From NCBI RefSeq assembly GCF_002095315.1, contig NZ_MLFN01000010.1, forward strand, positions 1 through 64,000: a DNA stretch of 64,000 nt. The letters are read 5' to 3'. The stretch comes from Pantoea conspicua. Lineage in GTDB: Bacteria > Pseudomonadota > Gammaproteobacteria > Enterobacterales > Enterobacteriaceae. The notes beneath the pieces are model-generated. The model had not been told where the DNA came from. It was given only the letters and a program-made list of their open reading frames with translations, and searched no databases. How positions within the stretch are numbered: position 1 is the first letter of the stretch; each line of letters begins with the position of its first letter. The translations under genes were made by a program, and so were the position numbers. Shown in pieces: positions 29,362 through 38,497 of the stretch.

Positions 29362-30504
29362 ATGTCTGCAACAAGAGGATGGTCAACGGAACTGGAGGGG
29401 TTGCGCGGTATTGCCTCTCTGTGGGTGCTGGTCGGCCATATCAGTCTGCTGGTACATTGCCATATCACGCTGATTTCATCTCCCGGCATCGGGGTCGATC
29501 TGTTTATTCTGCTCTCCGGTTATCTGATGGCGAAAAACTACGTTGAGCGCCAGCAAAAAGAGCCGTGGCAGCGCGCTGAAACCATTAAAAAATTCTGGAT
29601 TCGTCGTTTTTTCCGTATCGCCCCGCTCTATTACCTGTTGTTAATCATCGCCCTGATTTACGGCCCCTGGTTCGGTGAGATGCGCGACACCATTGCCCAT
29701 TTCTACTCAGGGACCGCGACCGAATCATCCCGATACACCGATCAGTCACTGACCAATATTCTCACCCACTTCAGCTTTCTGTTTGGCCTGTTGCCTGAAT
29801 ATGGCTTCAATACTGTGCTGCCGGACTGGAGCATTGGTCTGGAGATGCAGTTCTATCTGCTGTTCCCGTTCATCATGCTGGTGACGCTGCGTTTTGGCTA
29901 TGCGGCTTCACTGATTGGCATTATGGCGCTGTGTTGCGCCGGACGTTATCTGCTGGCGGATTACTACGAAGCCTTTGAGATGCCGTCGATGATCCTGATT
30001 AAGCTCAACATGTTCCTGTCGGGAATGCTGCTGGCCGAAGCGATTCGCCGTAAATCCCTGCTTTACGTCGCCTATGCGCTGCTGGGCCCGGTCGCCAGCG
30101 TGGCGATTGGCCTGGAGGCAATTAAGCTGCAGGTAATTATGGAAGCGCTGATGATTATCGGGATGACCGCTATTTTGTGGCAGTATCAGGAGAACAGCAT
30201 GATGGCACGACTGATTATGCTGCCGCGTAAATTGCTGAATAACCGCCTGAGCACCTGGCTGGGCGACGTATCGTTTTCGGTTTACCTGCTGCATCTGCTG
30301 ATTGTGATCCCGCTGATCGCCCTGCTGCTTAACCATACCGACATCGAATTCAAAAGCGACCTGGTGCGCTTCCTGATCGTCTGCGTTACCGCTATTCCGG
30401 TCACCTATGCGCTGGCGTCGCTGCTGTATAAATATGTCGAGAAACCAGGTATCCAGATCGGCAAACGGGTACTAAAACCAAAACTGGCCAGTCAGGCTGG
30501 CTGA
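29362..30504 (+). CDS. OafA/YrhL-type membrane acyltransferase
   Basis: Integral membrane acyltransferase 3 family protein of 380 residues with about ten hydrophobic helices. The N-terminal GLRGIASLWVLVGHIS contains the conserved His, followed by GVDLFILLSGYLMAKNY and KFWIRRFFRIAPLYYLLL with the conserved Arg residues; DVSFSVYLLHLL lies near the C-terminus. Members transfer acetyl or other acyl groups to surface polysaccharides or antibiotics; the substrate cannot be told from sequence. It has its own ribosome site (GAGGAAG) and terminator, so stands alone. Confidence 0.5.
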   Translation: MSATRGWSTELEGLRGIASLWVLVGHISLLVHCHITLISSPGIGVDLFILLSGYLMAKNYVERQQKEPWQRAETIKKFWIRRFFRIAPLYYLLLIIALIYGPWFGEMRDTIAHFYSGTATESSRYTDQSLTNILTHFSFLFGLLPEYGFNTVLPDWSIGLEMQFYLLFPFIMLVTLRFGYAASLIGIMALCCAGRYLLADYYEAFEMPSMILIKLNMFLSGMLLAEAIRRKSLLYVAYALLGPVASVAIGLEAIKLQVIMEALMIIGMTAILWQYQENSMMARLIMLPRKLLNNRLSTWLGDVSFSVYLLHLLIVIPLIALLLNHTDIEFKSDLVRFLIVCVTAIPVTYALASLLYKYVEKPGIQIGKRVLKPKLASQAG

Positions 30505-30533
30505 TCTCAGCGCTGTGTCTTGCTCTGCATCAG

Positions 30534-30556
30534 GCCCCGCCAGCGGGGCTTTTTTT
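30534..30556 (+). terminator. Terminator after the acyltransferase gene
   Basis: GCCCCGC (30534-30540), CA, GCGGGGC (30543-30549), then seven Ts. Classic intrinsic terminator. Confidence 0.5.
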
Positions 30557-30650
30557 ATCGGTCAGCAAAAGCCTCTGCCGCATCCACTGCGCCCTGACAG
30601 CCTTGCGCTACACTTTTCCGGTACCCCATGAGATCAACAGAGGAGAGACA

Positions 30651-30923
30651 ATGAGCGTTCAGCATCTGCTACTTTCCAGCGACGGTGGTCATCTGATCAT
30701 CGAAGCTGATGAACTCGAAAAGGAGCTGGTGATCCCGCCGCATCTGCGAACGGTTACCGGCGGTGAGGCTAATGGTGATACCGGTCATCGGGTTGCCGTG
30801 ACGCGGCACTACTGTAAAGGCCGCTATTATGCCGTCGCGCTTGATCGCCACGCAGCCAGCAATGAGATAGATGATGTGATTGACCTGCTCCATCCCGCCC
30901 CGATTGACGAGCCAGCATCGTGA
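30651..30923 (+). CDS. Hypothetical protein, 90 residues
   Basis: Not recognised. Starts MSVQHLLLSSDGGHLIIEAD after an excellent ribosome site (GAGGAGAG, 5 bases before the ATG); the frame open to 30603 is unlikely. Soluble, mildly acidic, probably mostly beta at the N-terminus, with a central GGEANGDTGHRVAVTRHYCKG stretch containing a single Cys, and a DDVIDLL helix near the end. No signal peptide or membrane segment. The next small gene starts 41 bases after its stop, suggesting a two-gene unit. Confidence 0.5.
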   Translation: MSVQHLLLSSDGGHLIIEADELEKELVIPPHLRTVTGGEANGDTGHRVAVTRHYCKGRYYAVALDRHAASNEIDDVIDLLHPAPIDEPAS

Positions 30924-30964
30924 GTCGCGTTGAAAATGATTTAATACAGAGAAGGAAGGTGATT

Positions 30965-31150
30965 ATGCAGAATAAGAAGTGGTTCGTTTCTTATGTGATA
31001 AAGCCGAAAGGCGAAGATCATGTTACCGCCCATGCTTTCATTGAAGGCCAGGATGTCGAAGAGGCGCTGGAAGCCTATATGTTTGAGATTAAGAAAAACA
31101 TGTCGCTGCAAACCGCAGAGATTACTCTGCTCTCGGTCAGCCTGGTGTAA
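30965..31150 (+). CDS. Hypothetical protein, 61 residues
   Basis: Not recognised. The ATG at 30965 (MQNKKWFVSYVIKPKGED) has a strong ribosome site (GGAAGG, about 6 bases upstream), better than the GTG at 30920 that overlaps the stop of the preceding gene. Predicted alpha/beta: a strand with WFVSYVIK, a helix in DVEEALEAYMFEIKK and a final strand ITLLSVSLV, a compact ferredoxin-like or swapped-hairpin pattern. No cysteines, no membrane segment. Probably co-transcribed with the 90-residue gene before it; ends at an intrinsic terminator. Confidence 0.5.
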   Translation: MQNKKWFVSYVIKPKGEDHVTAHAFIEGQDVEEALEAYMFEIKKNMSLQTAEITLLSVSLV

Positions 31151-31168
31151 GTCAGCCTGACGCATTAA

Positions 31169-31188
31169 CCTCGCTACGGCGGGGTTTT
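31169..31188 (+). terminator. Terminator after the two small genes
   Basis: CCTCGC (31169-31174), TACG loop, GCGGGG (31179-31184, one T-G pair), then TTTT. Confidence 0.5.
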
Positions 31189-31311
31189 ACTCTTATCGTT
31201 CAGCAGATGCCCCGACCTGCACTTCTGTTTTAGTGGCAGAATCAGCCCGCAGTTGACGCCTTCCTGATACTTTCTTCCTTTGCTGGCATCCACTTATGGC
31301 GGTCCTGAGGC

Positions 31312-31337
31312 GTAAAAAAGCCCGCATGGCGCGGGCT
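31312..31337 (-). terminator. Terminator downstream of adhP
   Basis: On the minus strand AGCCCGC, GCCAT loop, GCGGGCT, then six Ts (A run 31313-31319 on plus). It lies 22 bases past the adhP stop. Confidence 0.5.
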
Positions 31338-31358
31338 ACAGATTCGGGCGTTCAGCTG

Positions 31359-32378
31359 TCAGGCAGACTGGCCGGTAAAATCGATCACCATCCTGCCGCG
31401 GATGGTTCCCTGAATCATCTCATCGAAGATGGTATTAATTTCACCGATCTTCCGTTTGGTGACTTTAGGCACCACCTTTCCTTCTGCAGCAAACTGGGAA
31501 GCCTCAGCCAGATCGTTACGGGTTCCGACCAGCGAGCCGACTACCTGAATACCGTCCAGCACCAGTCGCGGAATATTCAGGCTCATCTCTTCAGGCGGCA
31601 GCCCGACAGCGACAACCCGGCCACCAGCCCGGACCGCGTCAACAGCTGAGTTAAACGCCGCTTTAGCGACAGCGGTAACGACCGCCGCGTGCGCGCCACC
31701 GGTTTTTTCCTGAATAACCGCAGCCGCATCCTGAGTGGCAGAGTTGACCACCAGATCGGCCCCCATCTGTTTCGCCAGTTCAAGCTGACCCTCGCTGATA
31801 TCCACGGCGATAACTTTGGCGTTGAAGACATTCTTCGCGTATTGCAGTGCGAGATTGCCCAGTCCGCCGAGTCCGTAAATAGCAATCCATTGACCGGGTT
31901 TTACTTCTGACACCTTCACCGCTTTATAGGTGGTGACGCCAGCGCAGGTCACGCTGCTGGCCGCATAGGGGTCGAGCCCTTCCGGTACTTTGACCGAATA
32001 ATCCGCCACCACGATACACTCTTCAGCCATGCCACCGTCAACGGTATAACCGGCATTCACCACATCGCGACAGAGTGTTTCGTTACCCGCGTTACAGTAT
32101 TCGCAGTGGCCGCATCCCTTGAAGAACCACGCCACGCTGGCGCGATCGCCAGGCTTGAGCGAGGTGACATCAGGTGCCACTTCCTCCACGATGCCGATAC
32201 CTTCATGTCCGAGGGTCACGCCTGTTTTATCGCCAAAGTCACCGTTCTTCACATGCAGATCGGTATGGCAAACTCCGCAGCACTCCATCCGCAGCCGTGC
32301 CTCACCGTTCTTCAGCGGGCGCAGAGTTTTCTCTACAACATCAACCTGGTGCTCACTGTTAGCAATTGCAGCTTTCAT
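31359..32378 (-). CDS. adhP: AdhP, zinc-dependent alcohol dehydrogenase
   Basis: Medium-chain NAD-dependent alcohol dehydrogenase, close to E. coli AdhP (ethanol/propanol-preferring). Catalytic zinc ligands in [13 protein letters not shown] and [12 protein letters not shown]; structural zinc cysteines in [19 protein letters not shown]-binding [14 protein letters not shown]. 339 residues. GGAGGT lies 8 bases before the ATG at 32378, favouring it over the ATG six bases further upstream. Monocistronic, at the right edge of the block that separates pphA from SdsR. Confidence 0.5.
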   Translation of the reverse strand: MKAAIANSEHQVDVVEKTLRPLKNGEARLRMECCGVCHTDLHVKNGDFGDKTGVTLGHEGIGIVEEVAPDVTSLKPGDRASVAWFFKGCGHCEYCNAGNETLCRDVVNAGYTVDGGMAEECIVVADYSVKVPEGLDPYAASSVTCAGVTTYKAVKVSEVKPGQWIAIYGLGGLGNLALQYAKNVFNAKVIAVDISEGQLELAKQMGADLVVNSATQDAAAVIQEKTGGAHAAVVTAVAKAAFNSAVDAVRAGGRVVAVGLPPEEMSLNIPRLVLDGIQVVGSLVGTRNDLAEASQFAAEGKVVPKVTKRKIGEINTIFDEMIQGTIRGRMVIDFTGQSA

Positions 32379-32577
32379 AAACATACCTCCCTTTGATTGA
32401 GCTGTAAGGATAAGCCAGACGCGAGCGATAACAAGTTTACTGGCGGAATGAGCGTGGTGGCAGGTGAATTTTCTCTGGATTAAGGCGGTACAGGCTCCAG
32501 CAGAGTGGAAAAAAGGGCGATGGAGTGGGGATCAACTTATTGATTTAATTGACATTGAGAAAGGTCAGGTACTAAAC

Positions 32578-32677
32578 AAAAAAAGACCGAATACGATTCC
32601 TATATTCGGTCCAGGGAAATGGCTCTCAGGGAGCCGTGCGCTAAAAGTTGGCATTCTTGCAGGCGGTGTCGCCTTGC
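32578..32677 (-). ncRNA. sdsR: SdsR (RyeB), sigma-S-dependent small RNA
   Basis: About 100 nucleotides on the minus strand matching E. coli SdsR in sequence and fold. It contains the conserved AACTTTTAGCGCACGGCTC segment, then GAGCCATTTCCCTGGACCG, and ends in the perfect terminator GACCGAATA/TATTCGGTC followed by seven Us. The 5' end was put at 32677 from the -10 box and the E. coli start. SdsR is an Hfq/ProQ-bound stationary-phase RNA repressing ompD, mutS and tolC in relatives. yebY is next, as in E. coli. The antisense RyeA would lie on the plus strand. The rest of 32379-32810 holds nothing convincing. Confidence 0.5.
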
Positions 32678-32683
32678 AATTTA

Positions 32684-32690
32684 AGATTAG
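32684..32690 (-). promoter_or_regulatory. -10 element of sdsR, sigma-S type
   Basis: Minus-strand CTAATCT (a C before the -10 hexamer is favoured by sigma S), ending six bases before the predicted start G of SdsR. No good -35 hexamer is apparent, which fits a sigma-S promoter. Confidence 0.5.
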
Positions 32691-32810
32691 ATCAGCGTGC
32701 AGGATTTGCCAGCCAGCACGAGGCTGGAGGCCGGAATCTGGAACAGTTTGTGATCGCAACGGCAGAAAACAGTAGAATTGGGGTACAGCGTGGCGCTGTA
32801 CCCGGCGGGT

Positions 32811-33158
32811 TTATTTACCGCACAGCGCCTGGGTGCGCTCAACAATCGGCTGCAGGCTCATCATATGGCCCGGATTGGCTTTGTCTTCGCTCTGAATCAC
32901 ACTGATCGGCTGCGCTTTCACCTGTTTATTTTTAAACAGCTGCTCAGCCTTGTCATTCAGCGGATACTGCATCAGGGTGCTGGGGTTAATGGCAAATAGC
33001 GAACCGTCTTTTTCGCAGGTCAGCATCACCTCTTCACGGTTGAACGGCCATTTGTCTTTACCGATTTCAAAGCGGCTGACGGTAATGATCTGCGCCGCCA
33101 GCGCCTGGCCGCATACGGATAACAACAGGACTGCGGGAATCACTTTCTTCAGCAACAT
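32811..33158 (-). CDS. yebY: YebY, periplasmic DUF2511 protein
   Basis: 115 residues matching E. coli YebY. Signal peptide at residues 1-21 ([20 protein letters not shown]) and then the conserved [20 protein letters not shown] and [13 protein letters not shown] segments, with two further cysteines (LTCEKDG and ALCGK) that may bond. In E. coli it is co-transcribed with copper-resistance-like yobA and yebZ; the same order and strand hold here, with a 31-base gap to yebZ. Function in copper handling is inferred from context. Confidence 0.5.
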   Translation of the reverse strand: MLLKKVIPAVLLLSVCGQALAAQIITVSRFEIGKDKWPFNREEVMLTCEKDGSLFAINPSTLMQYPLNDKAEQLFKNKQVKAQPISVIQSEDKANPGHMMSLQPIVERTQALCGK

Positions 33159-33189
33159 AACTTACCTTTACACATTTCTTAAATAATAT

Positions 33190-34068
33190 TCAGGCCGGCG
33201 ACAGCGTGGCAAAAACGCTGACCAGCCCAACCACGCCACACGCCAGCAACAGTTCCAGCTGGGTCATGCGGATAAATTTTTGCTGCGTCCTACTGCCCGC
33301 CAGACGAAAGCGTGGCACCAGCCAGTAACGATTGATCAGCGCTACCAGCACCATTAACGCCACCAGCAACACCTTCCACAGCAGTAATGTCACATAAGGT
33401 GAATCAGGCCATGTCGGCGGCCAGCCGAGGATCATCAGACTGTTACTCACGCCAGTCAGCAGCGTTAACGCGACGGCCAGATGACCATAACGGGAAAAAC
33501 GCATCATGGTATGGATAGCATCAGTACGGCACTCGATCTGGCGCGCCTCGCGCATCAACAGCAGCAACGGTAACAAACCACCGGCCCAGAACGCTGCAGC
33601 AATCAGATGCAACGCCTGATTGATCTGATGTAGCAGGCCCGACCAGCCCTCCCGCATCGCCGCGTGTCCGGTTAAGGCCAGAGCGACCAGTTGTAACACG
33701 CCCGCCAGCAGCAGTGTCTGCGCCTGCAGCCGTCCCTTCAGCCATAGCCCTGCAACGGCCAGGACGCTGAACAGTATCTCCCACTGCCATACGGCGCCAA
33801 AGCGGGTACCCAGCACCGCCAGCCAGATGGCACCCTCGGCCAGGTTGGCGCTGTCGCCGCTCATTAATACGTTCTGGCAGGCCAGCATTGTCAGTGCGCT
33901 CAGCAGCGCCAGCCACGTGCTCCACTGCAATAAGGGATTTAAGCCCATCGCCAGCCGTGGACGGTAGCGTGCCGGTGCCAGTAGCGCACAGTAACCTGCG
34001 CTCGCGGTCAGCAGCATCAGGGCGGCAAAATGCAGCCAGCGCAGACTCACCCAGAGGGTTTCCACCAC
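33190..34068 (-). CDS. yebZ: YebZ, CopD-family membrane protein
   Basis: 292-residue inner-membrane protein of the CopD/PcoD family, thought to move copper across the inner membrane together with the periplasmic CopC-like YobA. About eight hydrophobic helices; conserved histidines in LRWLHFAALMLL and LHQINQALHLIAAAFWAGGL, and RYGHLAVALTLLTGVSNS near the third quarter. Two bases separate its start from the yobA stop, so the genes are coupled. Length matches E. coli YebZ. Confidence 0.5.
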   Translation of the reverse strand: MVETLWVSLRWLHFAALMLLTASAGYCALLAPARYRPRLAMGLNPLLQWSTWLALLSALTMLACQNVLMSGDSANLAEGAIWLAVLGTRFGAVWQWEILFSVLAVAGLWLKGRLQAQTLLLAGVLQLVALALTGHAAMREGWSGLLHQINQALHLIAAAFWAGGLLPLLLLMREARQIECRTDAIHTMMRFSRYGHLAVALTLLTGVSNSLMILGWPPTWPDSPYVTLLLWKVLLVALMVLVALINRYWLVPRFRLAGSRTQQKFIRMTQLELLLACGVVGLVSVFATLSPA

Positions 34069-34070
34069 GT

Positions 34071-34448
34071 TTATTTCACGCTGAAGTGGTAGCTTCCTGA
34101 GGTTTTGTGCCCGTCAACCGACAGCACATGCCAGTTAACCTGATAGTCGCCAGCTTTAAGCGGCTGGTTCAGATCAACAATCAGATGACTGGCCTGTTTC
34201 GCCCCGACACGCACTTTGCCGGTCGCCACCGGCTGTTGTGCCGCATCCAGTAAGGTCACACCGCTGAATGCCGCCTCAATATCTTCGCTAAAATCAAGCG
34301 TCAGCGCATCCGCTGAAGAGGACACCTGCGCGTTGGCCGCCGGGTCTGATGACTGAAGATGAGCATGGGCCAGCGCAAACTGACTGAAACTCAGGCCAGC
34401 GACAACCGCCAGCGCAGTGATCATGCGGGAAACCACTTTTTTCTGCAT
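34071..34448 (-). CDS. yobA: YobA, CopC-family periplasmic copper-binding protein
   Basis: 125 residues: signal peptide (1-27, cleaved after ALA in FSQFALAHAH), then a CopC beta-barrel. The mature protein starts with the expected His (HAHLQSSDPAANAQV), a Cu(II) ligand in CopC, and ends with NWHVLSVDGHKTSGSYHFSV carrying further His ligands. First gene of yobA-yebZ-yebY on the minus strand and divergent from holE. Confidence 0.5.
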   Translation of the reverse strand: MQKKVVSRMITALAVVAGLSFSQFALAHAHLQSSDPAANAQVSSSADALTLDFSEDIEAAFSGVTLLDAAQQPVATGKVRVGAKQASHLIVDLNQPLKAGDYQVNWHVLSVDGHKTSGSYHFSVK

Positions 34449-34599
34449 AAGATCATCCTTTTAACAACCGTTGAAGCGACAAACGTGGCGAAAGGATACG
34501 CTGCTCTATTTATGGTGTCGAGGCCAGCGATGCGATCCTTAACCCTTGATTCAGACCGGGGAAAACATTACTTTTGCCCCACATCATCAGGAGAACACT

Positions 34600-34830
34600 A
34601 TGAGTCATAACCTTGCCCGGCTGTCCCGGGAAGAGAAAGACAAAATCAATGTCGATTTGGCCGCAGCGGGCGTGGCGTTCAAAGAGCGCTATAACATGCC
34701 GGTGGTGGCAGAGATGGTCGCTCAGGAACAGCCCGAGGCGCTACGCGACTGGTTTCGTCAGCGTCTGATGCACTACCGTCAGGCGTCACTCAGCCTGTCG
34801 CGCCTGCCTTATGAACCGAAGATGAAATAA
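34600..34830 (+). CDS. holE: HolE, DNA polymerase III theta subunit
   Basis: Small non-essential subunit of the Pol III core that binds and stabilises the proofreading subunit DnaQ. 76 residues, like E. coli, with the diagnostic [20 protein letters not shown] and [11 protein letters not shown] segments. The ATG at 34600 follows AGGAGA. Its stop overlaps the exoX start region, an arrangement linking a polymerase subunit with an exonuclease of the DnaQ superfamily. Confidence 0.5.
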   Translation: MSHNLARLSREEKDKINVDLAAAGVAFKERYNMPVVAEMVAQEQPEALRDWFRQRLMHYRQASLSLSRLPYEPKMK

Positions 34831-34832
34831 TG

Positions 34833-35501
34833 ATGTTACGCGTAATTGATACCGAAACCTGCGGCCTGCAGGGCGGCGTGGTGGAAGTGGCCTCGGTGGA
34901 TGTGATCAATGGCCAGATTGTTAACCCGATGAGCGATCTGATCCTGCCTGACCGCCCTATCAGTCGGCAGGCGATGGCGGTGCATCGCATTACCGAAGCG
35001 ATGGTGGCCGACAAGCCGACCATTGAACAGGCGATTTCCCGCTACCACGGCAGCGCCTTCTACGTGGCGCATAACGCCAGCTTCGATCGTCGCATGCTGC
35101 CAGAGATGTACGGTGAGTGGATCTGTACCATGCAGCTGGCGCGTCAGCTGTGGCCGGGAATCAAATATGGCAATCAGGCACTACGGCATTCGCTGAAGCT
35201 GGACGTCACGCCGCCCGCCGATCTGCATGCGCACCGCGCGCTCTATGACTGTTATGTCACCGCCGCGCTGTTAATACGCATCATGGAGACTTCAGGCTGG
35301 GGCGCATCCGAGATGATTGTGCGCTCGCAACCGGCGGCCCAGCGCGACGATGTTCTGCCGTTCGGCAAGTATCGTGGCCAGGCGATTGCGGTGATCGCCC
35401 GCAAAGATCCGGGCTACCTGAAATGGATGCTGGATAACGTGGCCGATCTGCGCCCGCCATTACGGCAGGCGCTACGGAAATACCTCAGCGAGGCTCAGTA
35501 A
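34833..35501 (+). CDS. exoX: Exodeoxyribonuclease X
   Basis: 3'-5' exonuclease of the DnaQ superfamily acting in mismatch repair and UV repair. DEDDh motifs: [10 protein letters not shown] (ExoI), [12 protein letters not shown] (ExoII) and HRALYDCY (ExoIII). 222 residues. Two ATGs are adjacent; 34833 matches the E. coli start (MLR-IDTETCG), while 34830 overlaps the holE stop. The 3' end overlaps ptrB by 7 bases on the other strand. Confidence 0.5.
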   Translation: MLRVIDTETCGLQGGVVEVASVDVINGQIVNPMSDLILPDRPISRQAMAVHRITEAMVADKPTIEQAISRYHGSAFYVAHNASFDRRMLPEMYGEWICTMQLARQLWPGIKYGNQALRHSLKLDVTPPADLHAHRALYDCYVTAALLIRIMETSGWGASEMIVRSQPAAQRDDVLPFGKYRGQAIAVIARKDPGYLKWMLDNVADLRPPLRQALRKYLSEAQ

Positions 35502-37558
35502 TCTCCGGCCGGGGGTAGCGTCCCCTGCGCCAGCCCGAGGATAAAGGTGTACTCCATCGCCACCCCTTCGTAGGCTTTATAGCGACCGGACTTGCCGCCG
35601 TGGCCGGCATCCATGTCGGTACAGAGCAGCAACAGGTTAGTATCGGTTTTCATTGATCTTAGCTTCGCCACCCATTTTGCCGGCTCCCAGTACTGCACCT
35701 GCGAATCATGCAGGCCGGTGGTCACCAGCAAATGGGGATAGGCTTTAGCTTCGATGTTGTCGTAAGGGCTGTACTGGCGGATGTAGTGATAGAACTCCGC
35801 CTGACTGGGGTTGCCCCACTCGTCATATTCGCCGGTGGTCAGTGGGATCGACTCATCGAGCATGGTGGTCACCACATCCACAAACGGCACCTGCGCCACC
35901 ACGCCGTGGAAACGCTGTGGTACCATATTGATTACCGCGCCCATCAGCAGCCCGCCGGCGCTGCCACCCATCGCGTAGAGCCGTTCAGGATGCCCGATGC
36001 CACGCGCTACCAACGCATTGGTCACGTCGATAAAATCGGTAAAGCTATTCATTTTATTCAGCAGGCGGCCCGCATCGTACCATTGCTGGCCTAACTCACC
36101 GCCGCCGCGAACCTGAACCAGCGCGTACACAAAGCCGCGGTCCAGCAGACTCAGACGGCTGACGCTGAAATCGGCATCCATACTGCTGCCATAAGCGCCG
36201 TAGCCGTAGACCAGCATCGGATTCTGCCCCGGTTGATAATACTTACGGTTATAGACCAGCGAAACCGGCACTTCGGTGCCATCGCTGACTTTGATCCAGT
36301 GATGCTCGCTTTTGTAGTCGTCCGCGTTAAAGCCTTTTACCGCCGTCTGCTTCAGGATGCGACGTTCACCGGTATCCATATCCAGCTCAAACAGCGTGGT
36401 CGGGGTGGTCAATGATGAGTAGCCGTATCGCAGTTTACTGGTGCGTGGCGTCGGGTTGTAGGCCAGCCAGGTAACATAAGTCGGATCGTCAAACGCGATG
36501 CCACTGTTTTCGCCGCTGGCCCAGTTAATCTGCCGCAGGCTGGTCAGCCCGCGCTGGCGCTCCTCCACCACCAGCCAGTCACGGAACAGCTGGAAATCTT
36601 CCATCACCACGTGATCCCGCGCCGGGATCAGCGTCTCCCAGCGGGATTCAGGCAGATAACGGGTGCGATAAAGCCCGAAGTTTTTGCCGTCACGGTTCGA
36701 GCGGATAAAGAACTGATGATCGTAATGGTCAATGCTGTACTCATGATCGCGGCGGCGCGGCAGGAATACATGCGGTAGCGCATCCGGAAAGTTAGCGTCG
36801 ATCAGCTGAATTTCACTGGTGGTGGTGCTGAACAGCGCGATCAGGATGAACTGTTTTGACGTGGTTTTATGCACGCTGAGGTGAAACGTATCATCCTTCT
36901 CCTCATACACCAGCTGGTCGTCGCGCTGCGGCGTTCCCAGTTCATGCCGCCAGACCTGATAAGAAAGCAGCGTCTGCGGATGCTTCTGCACATAGTAAAC
37001 GGTGCGGGAATCGTTGCCCCAGGCAAAGCTGGAAGAGGCATTGCTTAGCACTTCAGGGTACCAACTGCCGCTCTGCAGATTGCGGAAGCGGATACCATAT
37101 TGCCGCCGTGACAGAAAATCCTCGGCCAGCGCCATCACCTGGTTATCCGGGCTGATGTGCAGCGCGCCCATGGTGTAGAACTCACTGTGCGAGGCACGCT
37201 GATTGGCATCAAGCAGCAGGGTCCAATCATCTGATTTCACGCTGTCGGCGGGTTGTCGATAATAAGCCGGATATTCATTGCCGCTCTGATAGCGACTCTG
37301 ATAACGATACCCGTTCTTCACATAGGGCACCGAATGGTCTTCCGGCGGCAGACGATCGATGATCTCTTTGAGTACCCGCTCCTGTAGCGGTTGCTGAGAG
37401 GCCATGATTTTGCGGCCATAATTATTTTCAGCCCGCAGGTAATCAAGGACCTCGTTATCTTCACGTTTGTCGTCGCGTAGCCAGTAGTAATTATCGACGC
37501 GCGTTTCACCATGCAGCGTCATCTCATGCGGTATTTTCTTTGCGATGGGTGCTTTCAT
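35495..37558 (-). CDS. ptrB: Oligopeptidase B
   Basis: Cytoplasmic S9A serine peptidase cutting after Lys or Arg in short peptides. N-terminal seven-bladed propeller (about residues 80-400) and C-terminal alpha/beta hydrolase with catalytic Ser in [13 protein letters not shown], Asp in [14 protein letters not shown] and His in [12 protein letters not shown]. 687 residues, like E. coli. The start at 37558 ([19 protein letters not shown]) matches the family; the frame open to 37603 is not conserved. A perfect 9-base hairpin (37646-37666) lies between it and yebE. Confidence 0.5.
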   Translation of the reverse strand: MKAPIAKKIPHEMTLHGETRVDNYYWLRDDKREDNEVLDYLRAENNYGRKIMASQQPLQERVLKEIIDRLPPEDHSVPYVKNGYRYQSRYQSGNEYPAYYRQPADSVKSDDWTLLLDANQRASHSEFYTMGALHISPDNQVMALAEDFLSRRQYGIRFRNLQSGSWYPEVLSNASSSFAWGNDSRTVYYVQKHPQTLLSYQVWRHELGTPQRDDQLVYEEKDDTFHLSVHKTTSKQFILIALFSTTTSEIQLIDANFPDALPHVFLPRRRDHEYSIDHYDHQFFIRSNRDGKNFGLYRTRYLPESRWETLIPARDHVVMEDFQLFRDWLVVEERQRGLTSLRQINWASGENSGIAFDDPTYVTWLAYNPTPRTSKLRYGYSSLTTPTTLFELDMDTGERRILKQTAVKGFNADDYKSEHHWIKVSDGTEVPVSLVYNRKYYQPGQNPMLVYGYGAYGSSMDADFSVSRLSLLDRGFVYALVQVRGGGELGQQWYDAGRLLNKMNSFTDFIDVTNALVARGIGHPERLYAMGGSAGGLLMGAVINMVPQRFHGVVAQVPFVDVVTTMLDESIPLTTGEYDEWGNPSQAEFYHYIRQYSPYDNIEAKAYPHLLVTTGLHDSQVQYWEPAKWVAKLRSMKTDTNLLLLCTDMDAGHGGKSGRYKAYEGVAMEYTFILGLAQGTLPPAGDY

Positions 37559-37672
37559 GACATCCGTCTCCGTGAAAGTAATGATTTGTAAGCGTGGCAC
37601 CAAAGGCGCAGGAAGCCAAGCATCAACGGGTACGGAAACAGCAAGCTGGCCACCGGAGGTGGCCAGTCAGGA

Positions 37673-38329
37673 TTAACTGGCGGGTAAACGGGCCTTCTCA
37701 GCCACGATATCCTGCTGAATACCGTCGCGGACATCCTGCGGAATTTTAAGCGCATCGCCCAGCGCCGACAGATAACTGCGTTCCATAAAATGATCGACGT
37801 CGATCGCGGCGCAGCTCAGGAAGTAAAGCTCCAGCGCCTCCTCTTCATTCTTCACGTCGGCGGCCAGCCACTGCGGATCGAGTGGGCGGTTCATCGCTTT
37901 CTGAATCAGCTGTTCCGCCTCCTGACCGTAACCGGACTGATGAATATTCTGCTCAATTGCTGCCCGTTCCTGATCGTCGATGTGACCATCACTTTTGGCG
38001 GCAAAGACCAGCGCCGTGACCAGACGTTCGGCGCGCAGGTCAATGGGCGTCTGTGCTGCGCCAAAGTCAGGTTCATTCTGGTGCGCTTCGCTGACCCGCT
38101 GCTTATATTTGTTCCACAGCACCGCGCCAGCGGCAGCACCACCGCCAATGATCAGCGCTTTACCGCCATATTTGGTTAACAGTTTGCGCGACGATTTACT
38201 GGAAATCAGCATACCCGCCAGGCCGCCCAACGCGCCCGGTGCCAGCATATCGCTTAAACCACCGCCAGACTTGCTGTCACCGCCCTTCTTTGCCAGTACC
38301 GACTGAATTTGTTGTAACCAGTTATTCAT
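37673..38329 (-). CDS. yebE: YebE, DUF533 inner-membrane protein
   Basis: 218-residue protein of the DUF533/TerB-like family. Glycine-rich N-terminal part ([20 protein letters not shown]), one hydrophobic segment (about residues 58-74, [17 protein letters not shown]) and a C-terminal all-alpha TerB-like domain with [18 protein letters not shown]. In E. coli it is induced through CpxR and sigma-32; no such site was confirmed here. Start at 38329 by family match. Divergent from purT; yebF and yebG, present between them in E. coli, are absent. Confidence 0.5.
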   Translation of the reverse strand: MNNWLQQIQSVLAKKGGDSKSGGGLSDMLAPGALGGLAGMLISSKSSRKLLTKYGGKALIIGGGAAAGAVLWNKYKQRVSEAHQNEPDFGAAQTPIDLRAERLVTALVFAAKSDGHIDDQERAAIEQNIHQSGYGQEAEQLIQKAMNRPLDPQWLAADVKNEEEALELYFLSCAAIDVDHFMERSYLSALGDALKIPQDVRDGIQQDIVAEKARLPAS

Positions 38330-38441
38330 CATCCACTCCTGTTTAAGATGGTAGTCCGTCATCCTGACGAAAAAGATGTCAGGAAACGTCAGAGCGGGAA
38401 AAGTAAGGCAAACAGCTGTTCGTTCGGTAAGAAAGATGAGT

Positions 38442-38457
38442 GCGCAATCGTTTTCGT
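38442..38457 (+). promoter_or_regulatory. PurR operator upstream of purT
   Basis: GCGCAATCGTTTTCGT matches the PurR consensus ACGCAAACGTTTTCGT at 14 of 16 positions, 40 bases before the purT start. purT belongs to the PurR regulon in E. coli. Confidence 0.5.
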
Positions 38458-38497
38458 TTATACTGCGCGCGCATTTTGTGACTGCTTAGGTGAATTT

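Noticed and set aside
32464..32775. 103-codon plus-strand frame antisense to SdsR
   Set aside because: Covers the terminator and body of a conserved small RNA; no homology. A RyeA-like RNA is a better explanation for any plus-strand transcript.
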